11,000 bases of DNA from Neocallimastix lanati (nom. inval.) (GCA_016946835.1 JACVTC010000007.1:2184001-2195000); one strand, 5' to 3'; positions 1 to 8,864 are shown, numbered from the stretch's first letter. Numbers and translations: made by a program. The notes: generated by a model from the sequence alone, not told the origin.

Positions 1-230
1 AATAATCATAATAATAATTATAAATAGAATAAAAAAAAAAGTACTTCTTTTCTATAGATATAAAGTATTATGATATATGATATATTCTAAAAAATATCAT
101 TGAAATTTGATTGATTTTATCATTTAATGTAAAATTATTAACAGGGAACAAATATATTTAAATAGTATAACATTTATTTTAATAATAATCAAAAAGAATT
201 AAATAAAATACTCTAATAGATTATTATAAT

Positions 231-232
231 AA

Positions 233-302
<70 letters not shown>
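231..302. repeat. (AATA)18 tetranucleotide microsatellite
   Basis: Perfect tandem AATA units, 72 bases. On the minus strand it reads as Leu-Phe-Ile-Tyr repeats, giving a spurious open frame joined to a short unique stretch at about 310-384. Confidence 0.97.
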
Positions 303-304
<2 letters not shown>

Positions 305-414
305 GAGAAACTATTTTTTATTGATTCATTAATAGGTGATGTAACCTTTAAAATAAAGGTTTTACCACAATAATTTATATCCAAATTTAACTATTCCCGA
401 GAATCAAGTACATT

Positions 415-438
415 AAAAAAAAAAAAAAAAAAAAAAAA
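415..438. repeat. Poly-A run of 24
   Basis: Uninterrupted A tract, one of several long homopolymers in this desert (another of about 25 at 862-886). Confidence 0.97.
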
Positions 439-617
439 GAAATAAATTAATCGGTATATTTTGAAAATAACGTTATTTATACTCTCAAAACTAAAACTTG
501 AAAAATGAATTTATAAAAATATTATTACTATTAATAAATTATTTAAATTTTTTAAAAAAAAAACTTAATATTCATTTTAGAAAGAAATTATCGATCATAA
601 CTATTTTATAGATATTA

Positions 618-713
<96 letters not shown>

Positions 714-714
714 A

Positions 715-747
<33 letters not shown>

Positions 748-786
748 AAAAAAAAAAAAAATAATAATAATAATAATAATAATAAA
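618..786. repeat. Compound (AAT)n / poly-A / (AAT)n / poly-A / (AAT)n microsatellite
   Basis: Three AAT blocks (about 618-703, 715-737 and 761-786) are separated by A runs (about 703-716 and 736-761). The alternation suggests slippage expansion inside one ancestral trinucleotide tract. The long Leu/Phe/Tyr or Ile open frames here are artefacts of the repeat. Confidence 0.95.
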
Positions 787-2314
787 AACCATAAATTTTT
801 TTAATAATGATTATATAAATATAATATATATATTCATAAATAAAAATCAAATATATGTTATAAAAAAAAAAAAAAAAAAAAAAAAATACACATATATATT
901 TATATATTATATTATATTATTAATCTGATAATCATAAATTTTAATTTTTGTTGGTTATATTGTGTCAGGAATGACCAAAAGAAATTAAATATTTAAATAT
1001 GATATTAAAAAAAAAGTTTAATACCAAAATCATTTTTTTTTTTTTTTCAATAAAAATTTTAAATAAGTTTTATTTCATTTATTTAATTTTTTTTTATTAT
1101 ATATTTATTTTTTATTATCTGTTTAAATATAATTTATTTTAAATTCAATTATTAAAGTTTTAACATAATTTCTTTCTATTATATATATATATTATTATTA
1201 TTATTATTATTTTATCTTTATTTTAATGATATTTATAGATTAATTATTTAACTTTTCAAAAGTAGTTAATATATTAAAAATTTTTATTATACTAGTTTTA
1301 TATTAATATATATGAGATTTTACTAAAATATGCAATGAAAGTGAAGGAAGTACATTCATAAAAAATAAAGAAAATACCTTTTTTATGAGTTTCTCAATTC
1401 TTATTAGACAGTGTAACTTTTATTATAGTCATAGAAGGAAGTTTATAAATAATAAATAATATAATTAATTCATTGCATATATATATATATTTTTTTTTTT
1501 TATTATTTATTTTTAAATAAAGTAGAAAGAAACTATTTAAATATTTGATAAACTAATTAATGAAAATTCTTTTTCTGTTATATATTATGATTGATATTAT
1601 CTCTTTCTGTTTAATGATTCTATTTTTTTTTTTTTTATTTTTTTTTTTTATTGTTTAAAAGAAAAAAAAATAATAAGTGAAAAAAATTGTAATATTATTA
1701 AATAAATAAAATATATAATAAATTGAAGAGTTTAGGTTAACAGAACGACATAATACTTTATGTAAGAGATAAAAAAAAAATAATATATGTAAAATATTTC
1801 TACTACTACAACTACTACTAATAATAGTAATAATAATAAAATTGTTATTTGTTATGTAAAAGTAAAAAAAAAAAAATTATTTTCTTATTTAATAAATTAA
1901 AAAAATATACTTTATAATTATACCTATTTTTTTAATTTAATGCATGAAATTATTAATTAAACAAAACAAATTTACTATATATATAGTAATGATTCATTAA
2001 ATATATATATATATATATATTTTATTAATTATTTTTTATAATATTAAATAAATTTACTTTTTTTAAATAATAATAACAATTATAAGTATATTTTTTTTTA
2101 ATAGGTTATATAATAATTTTTTTATTTGCATGATATATATAATTTTTTTTAAATAGTTTATATTTTTTTTTTTTTTTTCTAGAAATATATTATATTTAAA
2201 TGGATAGATTAAAATAAATATGTTCATGTAATATGTAATGCGTTATAATTATTATTTAATATTGTCTAATATTTAATTATTAACTAATTATTATTCTATA
2301 GTATAAAATTAAAA

Positions 2315-3403
2315 TTAATTAGAATTATCAATACTTGGATCATAATAGAAATTTAAATTATCACACATGGGTTCCTCATATTTTATCATATCTTTACGTG
2401 GAAGAATTCCAAGAACTTGTGCCCATAAATTTAATGCTTTCTTTTGATATTGGTCAATATATTGCTTAACTTTTAGCTTTAAAGCATCAAAATCTGTATT
2501 TTTAATAATCTCTGGTAATTCTTCCCAACTATCAAAATAAACAAAGAGACCTTCAAATTCTTTATTATACCATTCAACATAATTAGTTAAACCATCAGGT
2601 ATATCTTGTAAATGCTTTTCAGCAAAGTAATAACTTCCTTCTTTAATTAATTCTCTGAATAATTTTTCAGAGGGTACAATCATTGCTACACCGTATCTGA
2701 AATTTTCCATCATTTTCATAATAGAAACTTGATAAGGTAACATCAACACTGCTTTATAAGTTGCAAGAACTAAAGGACCACCATATCTGTGGGGTAATTG
2801 TGCTAATGGAATATTAAGTTCTTTCAATTTCGGAATAGCAAGTTTTTTATCTTGGTTTGTATGTTCAATCACTGCTATTTCTTCATGCGTTTCATTATAA
2901 GTTTTTCCCATTACTTCTGGAGGAGCAAATCCAAGTGGTCTAATTAAATAATAATTAGGAATAAATACACCCTTTATACAAGCATGGAATACTTCATAAG
3001 GATTATTTTCCACAACAGTTAAATCTTTATTTTCTACAACAGCTTTTCCTAATTTTTCGTAATAATCCACTTTATTTTCTTCCTTTACAAATATATCAAA
3101 TCTTTAATTAATATTAATATAAATAAATATATATTAATATATAATAATAATGATGATAATAAAAAAAAAAAAGTCCAATTATTTTTTTTTTTTATATTAT
3201 TTTTATAAAGTATATTTACTGATAAATCATACCTATTTGTTATCTCTAAAACTACTTTTGCACTACAAGGATTAGTAAAATATATATAAGAATCAGGTAT
3301 AATATCACTTATAACAATATAATCATATTGGGAACACTTTAATTTAACAAAAGATTTACATTTGTCTTCTTCAAAACAATCTGGCCTATTTTCAAAAGAA
3401 TAC

Positions 3404-3447
<44 letters not shown>

Positions 3448-3510
3448 GTTGTTGTTGTTGTTGTTGTTGTTTTCATTATAATTATTATTATTATTAATGT
3501 TTTCATTATA

Positions 3511-3549
<39 letters not shown>

Positions 3550-3940
3550 TTATTATTATTATTATTATAATAATAGTAATAATTCAATTAGTCCTTGTTC
3601 TAACAAAAAAATTTTTTTTTTTTTCAACATTTAATATTAAATATATATATATATAGTATATACATATAGTACTTACTGAAGGCTTATATAAAGATACATT
3701 GAAACTTAAAAGTTCGGCAATAATTTTAAAATTTGAAATAGTACCGTCATGTCTTGAAACATATAAAATATTTTTATTGAATTCAATTTTTTTTGTTACA
3801 GTTTTTTTATTTACTTCACTGACGATTTTGCTTTTATTTATTTCAAAAAAATTAGAAATATTAAGTAATGTAATAAAGATTAATGTACATAATAATATTA
3901 TAATTGAAAGTTTGAATATAAGATTAGTATTTTTATGCAT
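2315..3940 (-). CDS. Copy A: predicted type II membrane glycosyltransferase-like protein, 3 exons
   Basis: Coding exons are 3940-3677, 3402-3233 and 3101-2315, giving 406 residues. Seen: a short basic N-terminus, a hydrophobic segment at about residues 9-28, then a soluble part with ILYVSRHDGT (58-67), SQYDYIVISDIIPD (112-125), VLEITNRFDIF (139-149), LIRPLG (197-202), HRYGGP (249-254) and PYQVSIMKMMENFRYG (267-282). The last motif, a conserved Glu with nearby Gly in the C-terminal half, resembles the nucleotide-sugar-binding signature of GT-B glycosyltransferases; this is family-level inference and no donor or acceptor can be named. The single membrane anchor suggests a Golgi or ER lumenal enzyme. 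Sequons at N27 (NIS), N81 (NVS) and N214 (NET) are compatible with a secretory route, though N27 lies in the membrane segment. The start is the first ATG before the membrane segment and matches copy B exactly in exon length. Exon 3 continues in frame upstream of position 3070 to the acceptor at 3102-3103, so GTG at 3070 is an internal Val, not a start. Confidence is high for coding and structure, moderate for function. Confidence 0.85.
3102..3232 (-). other. Intron 2 of copy A
   Basis: The donor is AATAG|GTATGA (GT at 3232-3231) and the acceptor is AATTAAAG|A (3103-3102), phase 2, rebuilding an AGA Arg codon (residue 145). Length is 131 bases. The 3' half is nearly identical to intron 2 of copy B, including a stretch reading TTATTATCATCA. 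A poly-T/poly-A imperfect inverted stretch lies at about 3160-3195. Confidence 0.88.
3403..3676 (-). other. Intron 1 of copy A, filled by AAT/AAC microsatellite
   Basis: The donor is TCA|GTAAGT (GT at 3676-3675), phase 0. The acceptor chosen is AAAAAG|TAT at 3404-3403. It is the only AG after 3595 and it restores the frame into YSFENRPDCF. A better-looking acceptor, a T-run then GTTAG near 3603, gives AAC AAG GAC TAA, an immediate stop. A branch-point-like GACTAATT lies at 3593-3586, and the roughly 185 bases from there to the acceptor contain no AG at all. On the minus strand they are AAT repeats with an AAC run at about 3448-3471. The intron is 274 bases, against 191 in copy B, and the difference is mostly repeat length. 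The AG choice is an inference from frame and paralog comparison. Confidence 0.75.
3404..3578. repeat. Compound ATT/GTT microsatellite inside intron 1 of copy A
   Basis: On the plus strand there are ATT repeats (about 3410-3447), a GTT run (about 3448-3471), then two copies of a TTTCATTATA motif (3471-3480 and 3501-3510) each flanked by ATT repeats, then ATT to about 3549 and again to about 3570. On the minus strand, in the frame of exon 2, it reads as an Asn-rich stretch with YNEN twice. It is read as intron because stops lie upstream in that frame and there is no in-frame acceptor before it. Confidence 0.9.
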
Positions 3941-4858
3941 TTATATTATTATTATTACTTTAAATATGCTTTTTTTTGTATCTGTATCTGTTTATTTATT
4001 TATTTATTTATTTATTATTATTTTTTAAAAAATAATATATTTAATTTTCTAATTTAAAGTATCCTTTGAAAATTATAAAATAGTGAAAAAAAATAAATTT
4101 GTATATAATATATTACTAAAACATTATATAAATTTAAATAATTTAAAAAAAATATTAATGATAATAGAGTAAATAATGTTATTTTTAACTAAAATTCAAG
4201 CTTTAATTCTCAAAAATTAAATATTTTAATTTTTTATAATAATTTAAAGAAACAATTAATGAAATAAAATAAACTTAAAACAAAAAATTATAAAATATAT
4301 TAAATTTTTAAAATATTATGAATAACTTTTTTAATTTTTACCATACAATTAACCAAAAAAATAAAAATAAAAAAAAAAAAAATTTTTTTTATTAAATATT
4401 TTCATTTAATTAAAAATAAAAATTTCATATATTAATATATATTTTAATATATACAGTATATTTCATATGAAAAGCTTTTCTTTATCTATTCAATATATAA
4501 AAATATAAAAATTATTATATTTCCCATTAAATGAAAAAATTTAATATATTTATATTTAATATATATATTTATATATATTTTTAATTATATTACATTTGTA
4601 ATCTCTAAGTTATTATAAAAAAATTATTATGAAAAAAAAAAAAAAGGTTTATATATAAATATTCTTTTTATATAAATTTTAGACAATTCCATTATAATAT
4701 TATAACAATATTAATATCATTATATATAATAAAATTATTTGTAAACTATATTACTTATTATAAATAACTTTCACGACAAGAGCATATCATTTTTTTATAG
4801 ATACAAATATTGTAAATATTTTGTAATAATAATAAAAATTTTATTATTAATTAAATAT
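3941..4858. promoter_or_regulatory. Upstream region of copy A, partly shared with copy B
   Basis: No open frame of note. It must contain the promoter of copy A. Blocks recur upstream of copy B: AAGCTTTAATTCT at 4198-4210 (8821-8833), GACAATTCCA at 4682-4691 (9528-9537) and the stretch 4761-4797 (9608-9644), the last being unusually complex for this DNA. A TTTA microsatellite lies at about 3989-4015. No core promoter element can be assigned with confidence. Confidence 0.5.
4761..4797. promoter_or_regulatory. Conserved block in copy A upstream region
   Basis: A stretch containing TAAATAACTTTCACGACAAG and then AGCATATCAT plus a T run. It matches 9608-9644 with only a few substitutions, at the same offset (about 4847) as the neighbouring GACAATTCCA block. 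It lies about 0.8 kb upstream of the start codon, so it could be a distal promoter element, a 5' exon, or simply residual duplication homology. Confidence 0.45.
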
Positions 4859-5128
4859 TTCGGAGCATCAACACTGAAAATGCAGTTTAGACAGGTTAGC
4901 AGGGCCAATGCCTCTGAAGGAGAAGACCATAATTTCTTTCAAGATAGTCAATTCAAACCCTTAACCGAAATAAGTAATATGGAGGTAAGGTTCGTTGCAG
5001 AGGAACTTTTTTCTGAATTTATTTATACACTTTTTATTTTAAATATTACTTTTTTTCTATTTCACATTACAATTTTAAATATTATTTTTGATCTAATTGA
5101 ACAAAGTAATAGTTGTTATTTTTATTAA
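4859..5128 (+). CDS. Orphan GC-rich exon of unknown gene (possible fragment)
   Basis: From 4861 the composition changes abruptly: 30 of the 60 bases in 4861-4920 are G or C, in a background that is almost all A and T. The open frame runs through ATG at 4880 and encodes MQFRQVSRANASEGEDHNFF and onward to PLTEISNME, followed by a perfect splice donor GAG|GTAAGG at 4985. After that the frame stays open to 5128 but becomes AT-rich with Phe/Ile/Leu-rich residues, as expected for an intron. The frame is also open upstream of the ATG (FGASTLK from 4859), so the ATG may be internal. No convincing downstream exon is visible before 7083. I do not recognise the protein. It may be the first exon of a gene with a long intron, or a captured gene fragment. 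The acidic and polar composition is ordinary for a real exon. Confidence 0.5.
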   Translation, partial: FGASTLKMQFRQVSRANASEGEDHNFFQDSQFKPLTEISNMEVRFVAEELFSEFIYTLFILNITFFLFHITILNIIFDLIEQSNSCYFY

Positions 5129-5134
5129 TTCTGT

Positions 5135-5135
<1 letters not shown>

Positions 5136-5173
<38 letters not shown>
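5136..5173. repeat. Poly-T run of 38
   Basis: The longest homopolymer in the window, placed just after the orphan exon's open frame ends. It could be a polypyrimidine tract in an intron, or the reverse-strand poly-A tail scar of an inserted retrocopy; neither can be shown. Confidence 0.95.
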
Positions 5174-5174
<1 letters not shown>

Positions 5175-5252
5175 AATATAATATTCATGTAATTAATAAA
5201 TGAAAAAATAAATAAAGATTAAAGTTTTCAATAATTATGGCTGTAAAAAAAA

Positions 5253-5336
5253 ATTAAATCTTTATAATTGTTGGTTAAATATTAAAATCTTTATAATGGT
5301 TGGTTAAATATTAAATCTTGGTAATGGTTGGTAAAT
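5253..5336. repeat. Three tandem copies of a ~28-bp unit
   Basis: Units at 5253-5280, 5281-5309 and 5310-5336 (28, 29 and 27 bases), consensus ATTAAATCTTTATAATGGTT followed by GGTTAAAT. Differences are single substitutions and one-base indels. I did not find the unit elsewhere in the window. Confidence 0.92.
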
Positions 5337-5621
5337 TTTTTTTTTCTCATTAAAATAAATTTAATTTATTCATCAGATTTAATTAATTTTATTATATATT
5401 TTATATATGTTAATTACACTTTAGTTTTTATTTAAAAATATAGTTTTATTTATTTATTTGTTTACTTTATTTATTTATTTTAAAGACCATTATTTTCTAA
5501 TTCATAAATGGTTAGTACATTTTATATACTCAATCATGTGATTATTCATTTGTTACACAATAGAATTACATTACATATATTTATATTTATTTAATTCATT
5601 TATTTATATAATAACAATATA

Positions 5622-5792
5622 TTTTATATATTTTATATATTTTATATATTTTATATATTTTATATATTTTATTTATTTTATATATTTTATTTATTTTATA
5701 TATTTTATATATTTTATTTATTTTATATATTTTATATATTTTATATATTTTATATATTTTATATATTTTATATATTTTATATATTTTATTTA
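5622..5792. repeat. 9-bp minisatellite, 19 copies of TTTTATATA
   Basis: Nineteen consecutive nonamers with no indel, 171 bases. Copies 6, 8, 11 and 19 are the variant TTTTATTTA, all others TTTTATATA. Looser related TTTATATTT patterns continue to about 5930. Confidence 0.96.
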
Positions 5793-6058
5793 TAGTTTAT
5801 ATAGTATAATATTCCATACATTTTATATTTTATATTTTATATTTATATATATTTTCTATATTTAATACTTTTATTTATATTTATTTAATATTTATATTTT
5901 ATATTTATATTTTATATTTTTTATATTTCATATTATTTATTTTTTAGTTATAAATATTTAATCTTTTATTTCAACAAAAATAATAGTAATAATAATAATA
6001 ATAATAATTAAAATAAATTATAATAGTTTATATCTTGTATAAAAAATTATTGCACGCA

Positions 6059-6078
6059 TGTATGCACTTGTATGCACT
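6059..6078. repeat. Two tandem copies of TGTATGCACT
   Basis: Two perfect decamers, preceded at 6051-6058 by the related TGCACGCA. It is notable as a GC-containing patch inside a long AT-only stretch. Confidence 0.85.
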
Positions 6079-7082
6079 CACATAAGTATCAATAAATAAT
6101 TATTAATTCGAAATCTTTTTTTTTTTAACTTTTTTTAAAATTTTATTTTTAATTGAATTATTCAATTTTATTATTAATACTATTGGTACTATCTTAAATG
6201 TATTATATATATTTATATATATATATTTTTTTTATTTATTTATTAAAATTTATTGCATTAAAATAAATAATATATTATATGTATATTATATTTATTATAT
6301 ATTTATAATATTTATAATTTTGAAAATAATTAATTATAAATTTATTTCTTATTAGTTAAAATAATTAAAACATAGAATATTCGTTTTCTATTTTTTTTTT
6401 TTTTATAATTATTATAATTATTATTATTAACATATTATTATTAACTAATTATTCCTTAGTTATTAACCAGGTAATATTTAATCAATAAACTAATTATTAA
6501 TTTCAAAAATATTTTTTATAATAATAATATTCAATATATATATATTTAATATTAAAAAGTATTCTTAATATTTTTATTTTTAATGTATATCTAAAGAATA
6601 AGTATATACATTTGTATAATATATATTTATAAAATGAAGTTGTTGAATAATGATATATATAATTTTGATTATTTGATTATTTCTTTTCAAAAATATTCAA
6701 ATTTTTAAATTACTATTTTAATAATAATAACAACTATTAATAAATAGTTTATAAATAATAATAAATTAATAGTAAATTAAATAAATAAGAAATAATAGTA
6801 ATTGAATGTTTATTTTTATTAATATTATTATTGCTAAAATTTTGGAACTAATCTTTCATTTATTTACCATTAATAAATAAATAAATAAATAAATAATAAA
6901 TAAATAAATAAGATTAAAATCAAAAATTGTTTTTGGTTTATTTCATTATAAAGAAATTTTTTTTTTTTTTTTTTTTTTTTAAATAAAAAAAATAATAAAT
7001 TAAATATTATTACGGATAAAAAATATAAATTAATTTTTTTTAAACAATCTATAAATTTTCTAATAATTAATGATGAATATAA

Positions 7083-8609
7083 TTAATTTGATTTATAATA
7101 AAAATCTTTGTTATCACAAAGAGGATCCTTATTTTTAATCATATTTTTACGTGGAATAACATCTAACACCTGTGCCCATAAATTTAATGCTTTCTTTTGA
7201 TATTGGTCAATATATTGCTTAACTTTTAGCTTTAAAGCATCAAAATCTGTATTTTTAATAATCTCTGGTAATTCTTCCCAACTATCAAAATAAACAAAGA
7301 GACCTTCAAATTCTTTATTATACCATTCAACATAATTAGTTAAACCATCAGGTATATCTTGTAAATGCTTTTCAGCAAAGTAATAACTTCCTTCTTTAAT
7401 TAATTCTCTGAATAATTTTTCAGAGGGTACAATCATTGCTACACCGTATCTGAAATTTTCCATCATTTTCATAATAGAAACTTGATAAGGTAACATCAAC
7501 ACTGCTTTATAAGTTGCAAGAACTAAAGGACCTCCATATCTGTGGGGTAATTGTGCTAATGAAATATTAAGTTCTTTCAATTTCGGAATAGCAAGTTTTT
7601 TATCTTGTTCTGTATGTTCAATCACTGCTATTTCTTCATGCGTTTCATCGTAAGTTTTTCCCATTACTTCTGGAGGAGCAAATCCAAGTGGTCTAATTAA
7701 ATAATAATTAGGAATAAATACACCCTTTATACAAGCATGGAATACTTCATAAGGATTATTTTCTACAACAGTTAAATCTTTATTTTCTACAACAGCTTTT
7801 CCTAATTTTTCGTAATAATCCACTTTATTTTCTTCCTTTACAAATATATCAAATCTTTAATTAATATTAATATAAATAAATATATATATTAATATATAAT
7901 AATAGTGATGATAATAAAAAAAAAAAAGTCCAATTTATTTTTTTTATAATATTTTTATAAAACATGTTTATTGATAAATCATACCTATTTGTTATCTCTA
8001 AAACTACTTTTGCACTACAAGGATTAGTAAAATATATATAAGAATCAGGTATAATATCACTTATAACAATATAATCGTATTGGGAACATATTAATTCAAC
8101 AAAAGATTGACATTTATCTTTTTCAAAACAATATGGTCTTTTTTCAAAGCCATACTTTTTATTATTAATTACCATTAACAACATGGTCATAGTCATTATC
8201 ATTATCAATATCATTATAATAATTATTATTATAAATATAATTAGTCTTTCTTTATTAAATTAATTTAATAAAGAAATTATTTTTCTTTATTTTTGTTATA
8301 TTATTTATTCTATATAAATTTTAACTTTAAAAATATATTACTTACAGGAGGTCTCATCAACGTAACATTGAAACTTAAACGTTGAGCAATATTTACAAAG
8401 TTTGAAACAGTGCCATCATGCCTTGAAACATATAAAATACTTCTATTGAATTCTGATTTTCTGATTATAGTATTTTCGCTTGTTGTACTGATAACATTAT
8501 TACCATGTATTTCAATAAAATTGGAATAATTAAATAAGGTAATATAAAAAAATAATAATATTGATATTAAAATAATAAATTTGTATTTAATATCAGTTTT
8601 TACTTGCAT
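7083..8609 (-). CDS. Copy B: predicted type II membrane glycosyltransferase-like protein, 3 exons
   Basis: Coding exons are 8609-8346, 8154-7985 and 7854-7083, giving 401 residues. Exons 1 and 2 (264 and 170 bases) are exactly the lengths in copy A. Seen: a hydrophobic anchor at about residues 9-26, ILYVSRHDGT (58-67), CSQYDYIVISDIIPD (111-125), EITNRFDIF (141-149), HRYGGP (249-254) and PYQVSIMKMMENFRYG (267-282). The family inference is the same as for copy A: a GT-B-like lumenal glycosyltransferase on a single membrane anchor, substrate unknown. Against copy A, the N-terminal 88 residues are about 48% identical without gaps, with the hydrophobic character of the anchor kept but its residues changed. 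The central part is nearly identical and the C-terminal 26 residues diverge while keeping PRK-MIK and a P-CDN--FYY pattern. The sequon at 214 is lost (Asp for Asn). No stop or frameshift is visible, so both copies look functional. Confidence 0.85.
7855..7984 (-). other. Intron 2 of copy B
   Basis: GTATGA donor at 7984 and AATTAAAG acceptor at 7856-7855, phase 2, 130 bases. It is nearly alignable base for base with intron 2 of copy A, with only a few substitutions and small indels in the homopolymers and AT dinucleotides. Such low divergence in non-coding DNA contrasts with the strongly diverged exon 1. Confidence 0.88.
8155..8345 (-). other. Intron 1 of copy B
   Basis: The donor is CCTCCT|GTAAGT (GT at 8345-8344), phase 0, in the same codon position as copy A. 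The acceptor is AAAAAG|TAT at 8156-8155, identical in position and context to copy A. GACTAATT at 8246-8239 is a shared branch-point-like motif, and no AG occurs between it and the acceptor. Earlier AGs (AATAAAGAAAG, about 8247-8255) are in phases that would break the frame. Length is 191 bases. Where copy A has perfect AAT repeats, this copy has a degenerate ATAATGATA-type tract. Confidence 0.77.
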
Positions 8610-8630
8610 TTTATTTAATTATAATTATTT

Positions 8631-8692
8631 TTATTATTGTTATTATTGTTATTACTGTTATTATTGTTATTATTGTTATTATTGTTATTATT
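8631..8692. repeat. 9-bp repeat TTATTATTG upstream of copy B
   Basis: Six nonamers plus a partial one; copy 3 is TTATTACTG. It lies about 20 bases upstream of the copy B start codon, so it is probably in the 5' untranslated region or core promoter. At the same place copy A has only a short ATT run (about 3944-3957). The Tyr-Cys-Tyr plus-strand frame here is a repeat artefact. Confidence 0.93.
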
Positions 8693-8864
8693 TTAAATAT
8701 ACTTTCTGTTCCTTTTTCTGTTTATTTATTTTAACAAATAATATGTTTATTTATACATATAACAAAAAAAAAATACTAAAATAAATATGGTAAAGTAATA
8801 ATTATTTAAAATTGAGATTTAAGCTTTAATTCTATTCAAAAATAAAAAAAAAAAAAAAAATAAA

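Larger units (their letters stand above)
1..2314. other. AT-rich intergenic desert downstream of copy A
   Basis: No gene can be supported. The stretch holds homopolymers, AT dinucleotide runs (for example about 1474-1491 and 2000-2020) and the microsatellites listed separately. Slightly more complex patches at about 340-410, 1320-1440 and 1725-1765 have no open frame of note. The 3' end of copy A transcripts must lie just below 2315, but no AATAAA signal is evident on the minus strand in the first 150 bases. Confidence 0.7.
5129..7082. other. Intergenic region between the orphan exon and copy B
   Basis: No gene is supported. Besides the separately listed repeats, it holds a small tandem pair of TGTATGCACT at 6059-6078 preceded by TGCACGCA, an AATA microsatellite at about 6870-6912 and a T run of 24 at about 6957-6980. 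The 3' untranslated region of copy B must lie just below 7083. Scattered short inverted AT-only segments give no clear hairpin beyond what AT-rich DNA gives by chance. Confidence 0.65.

Noticed and set aside
199-384. Minus-strand open frame with a short unique part (DINYCGKTFILKV) joined to Leu-Phe-Ile-Tyr repeats
   Set aside because: Most of it is the AATA microsatellite. The unique 25 residues or so are suggestive of an old coding scrap, but there is no second supporting fragment.
572-850. Long minus-strand open frame of Leu, Tyr and Phe runs
   Set aside because: It is entirely the translation of AAT and poly-A repeats, with no unique coding sequence.
3339-3587. Minus-strand Ile/Asn/Thr-repeat open frame
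   Set aside because: It is out of frame with exon 2 and made of the intron 1 microsatellite.
3598-3610. T-run plus GTTAG as the intron 1 acceptor of copy A
   Set aside because: It looks canonical but leads to TAA at the fourth codon in the frame set by exon 1, and copy B lacks an equivalent.
3699-4028. Plus-strand open frame opposite exon 1 of copy A
   Set aside because: It is the antisense of the real exon plus a TTTA repeat. The minus-strand reading is conserved with copy B and has correct splice sites.
7867-8214. Copy B exon 2 beginning at an upstream Met in a Met/Ile/Thr-rich stretch
   Set aside because: The stretch is intron: the paralog comparison, the AAAAAG acceptor and the phase-0 join to exon 1 explain it better.
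8581-8784. Plus-strand Tyr-Cys-Tyr repeat protein
   Set aside because: It is produced by the TTATTATTG repeat in the copy B leader.
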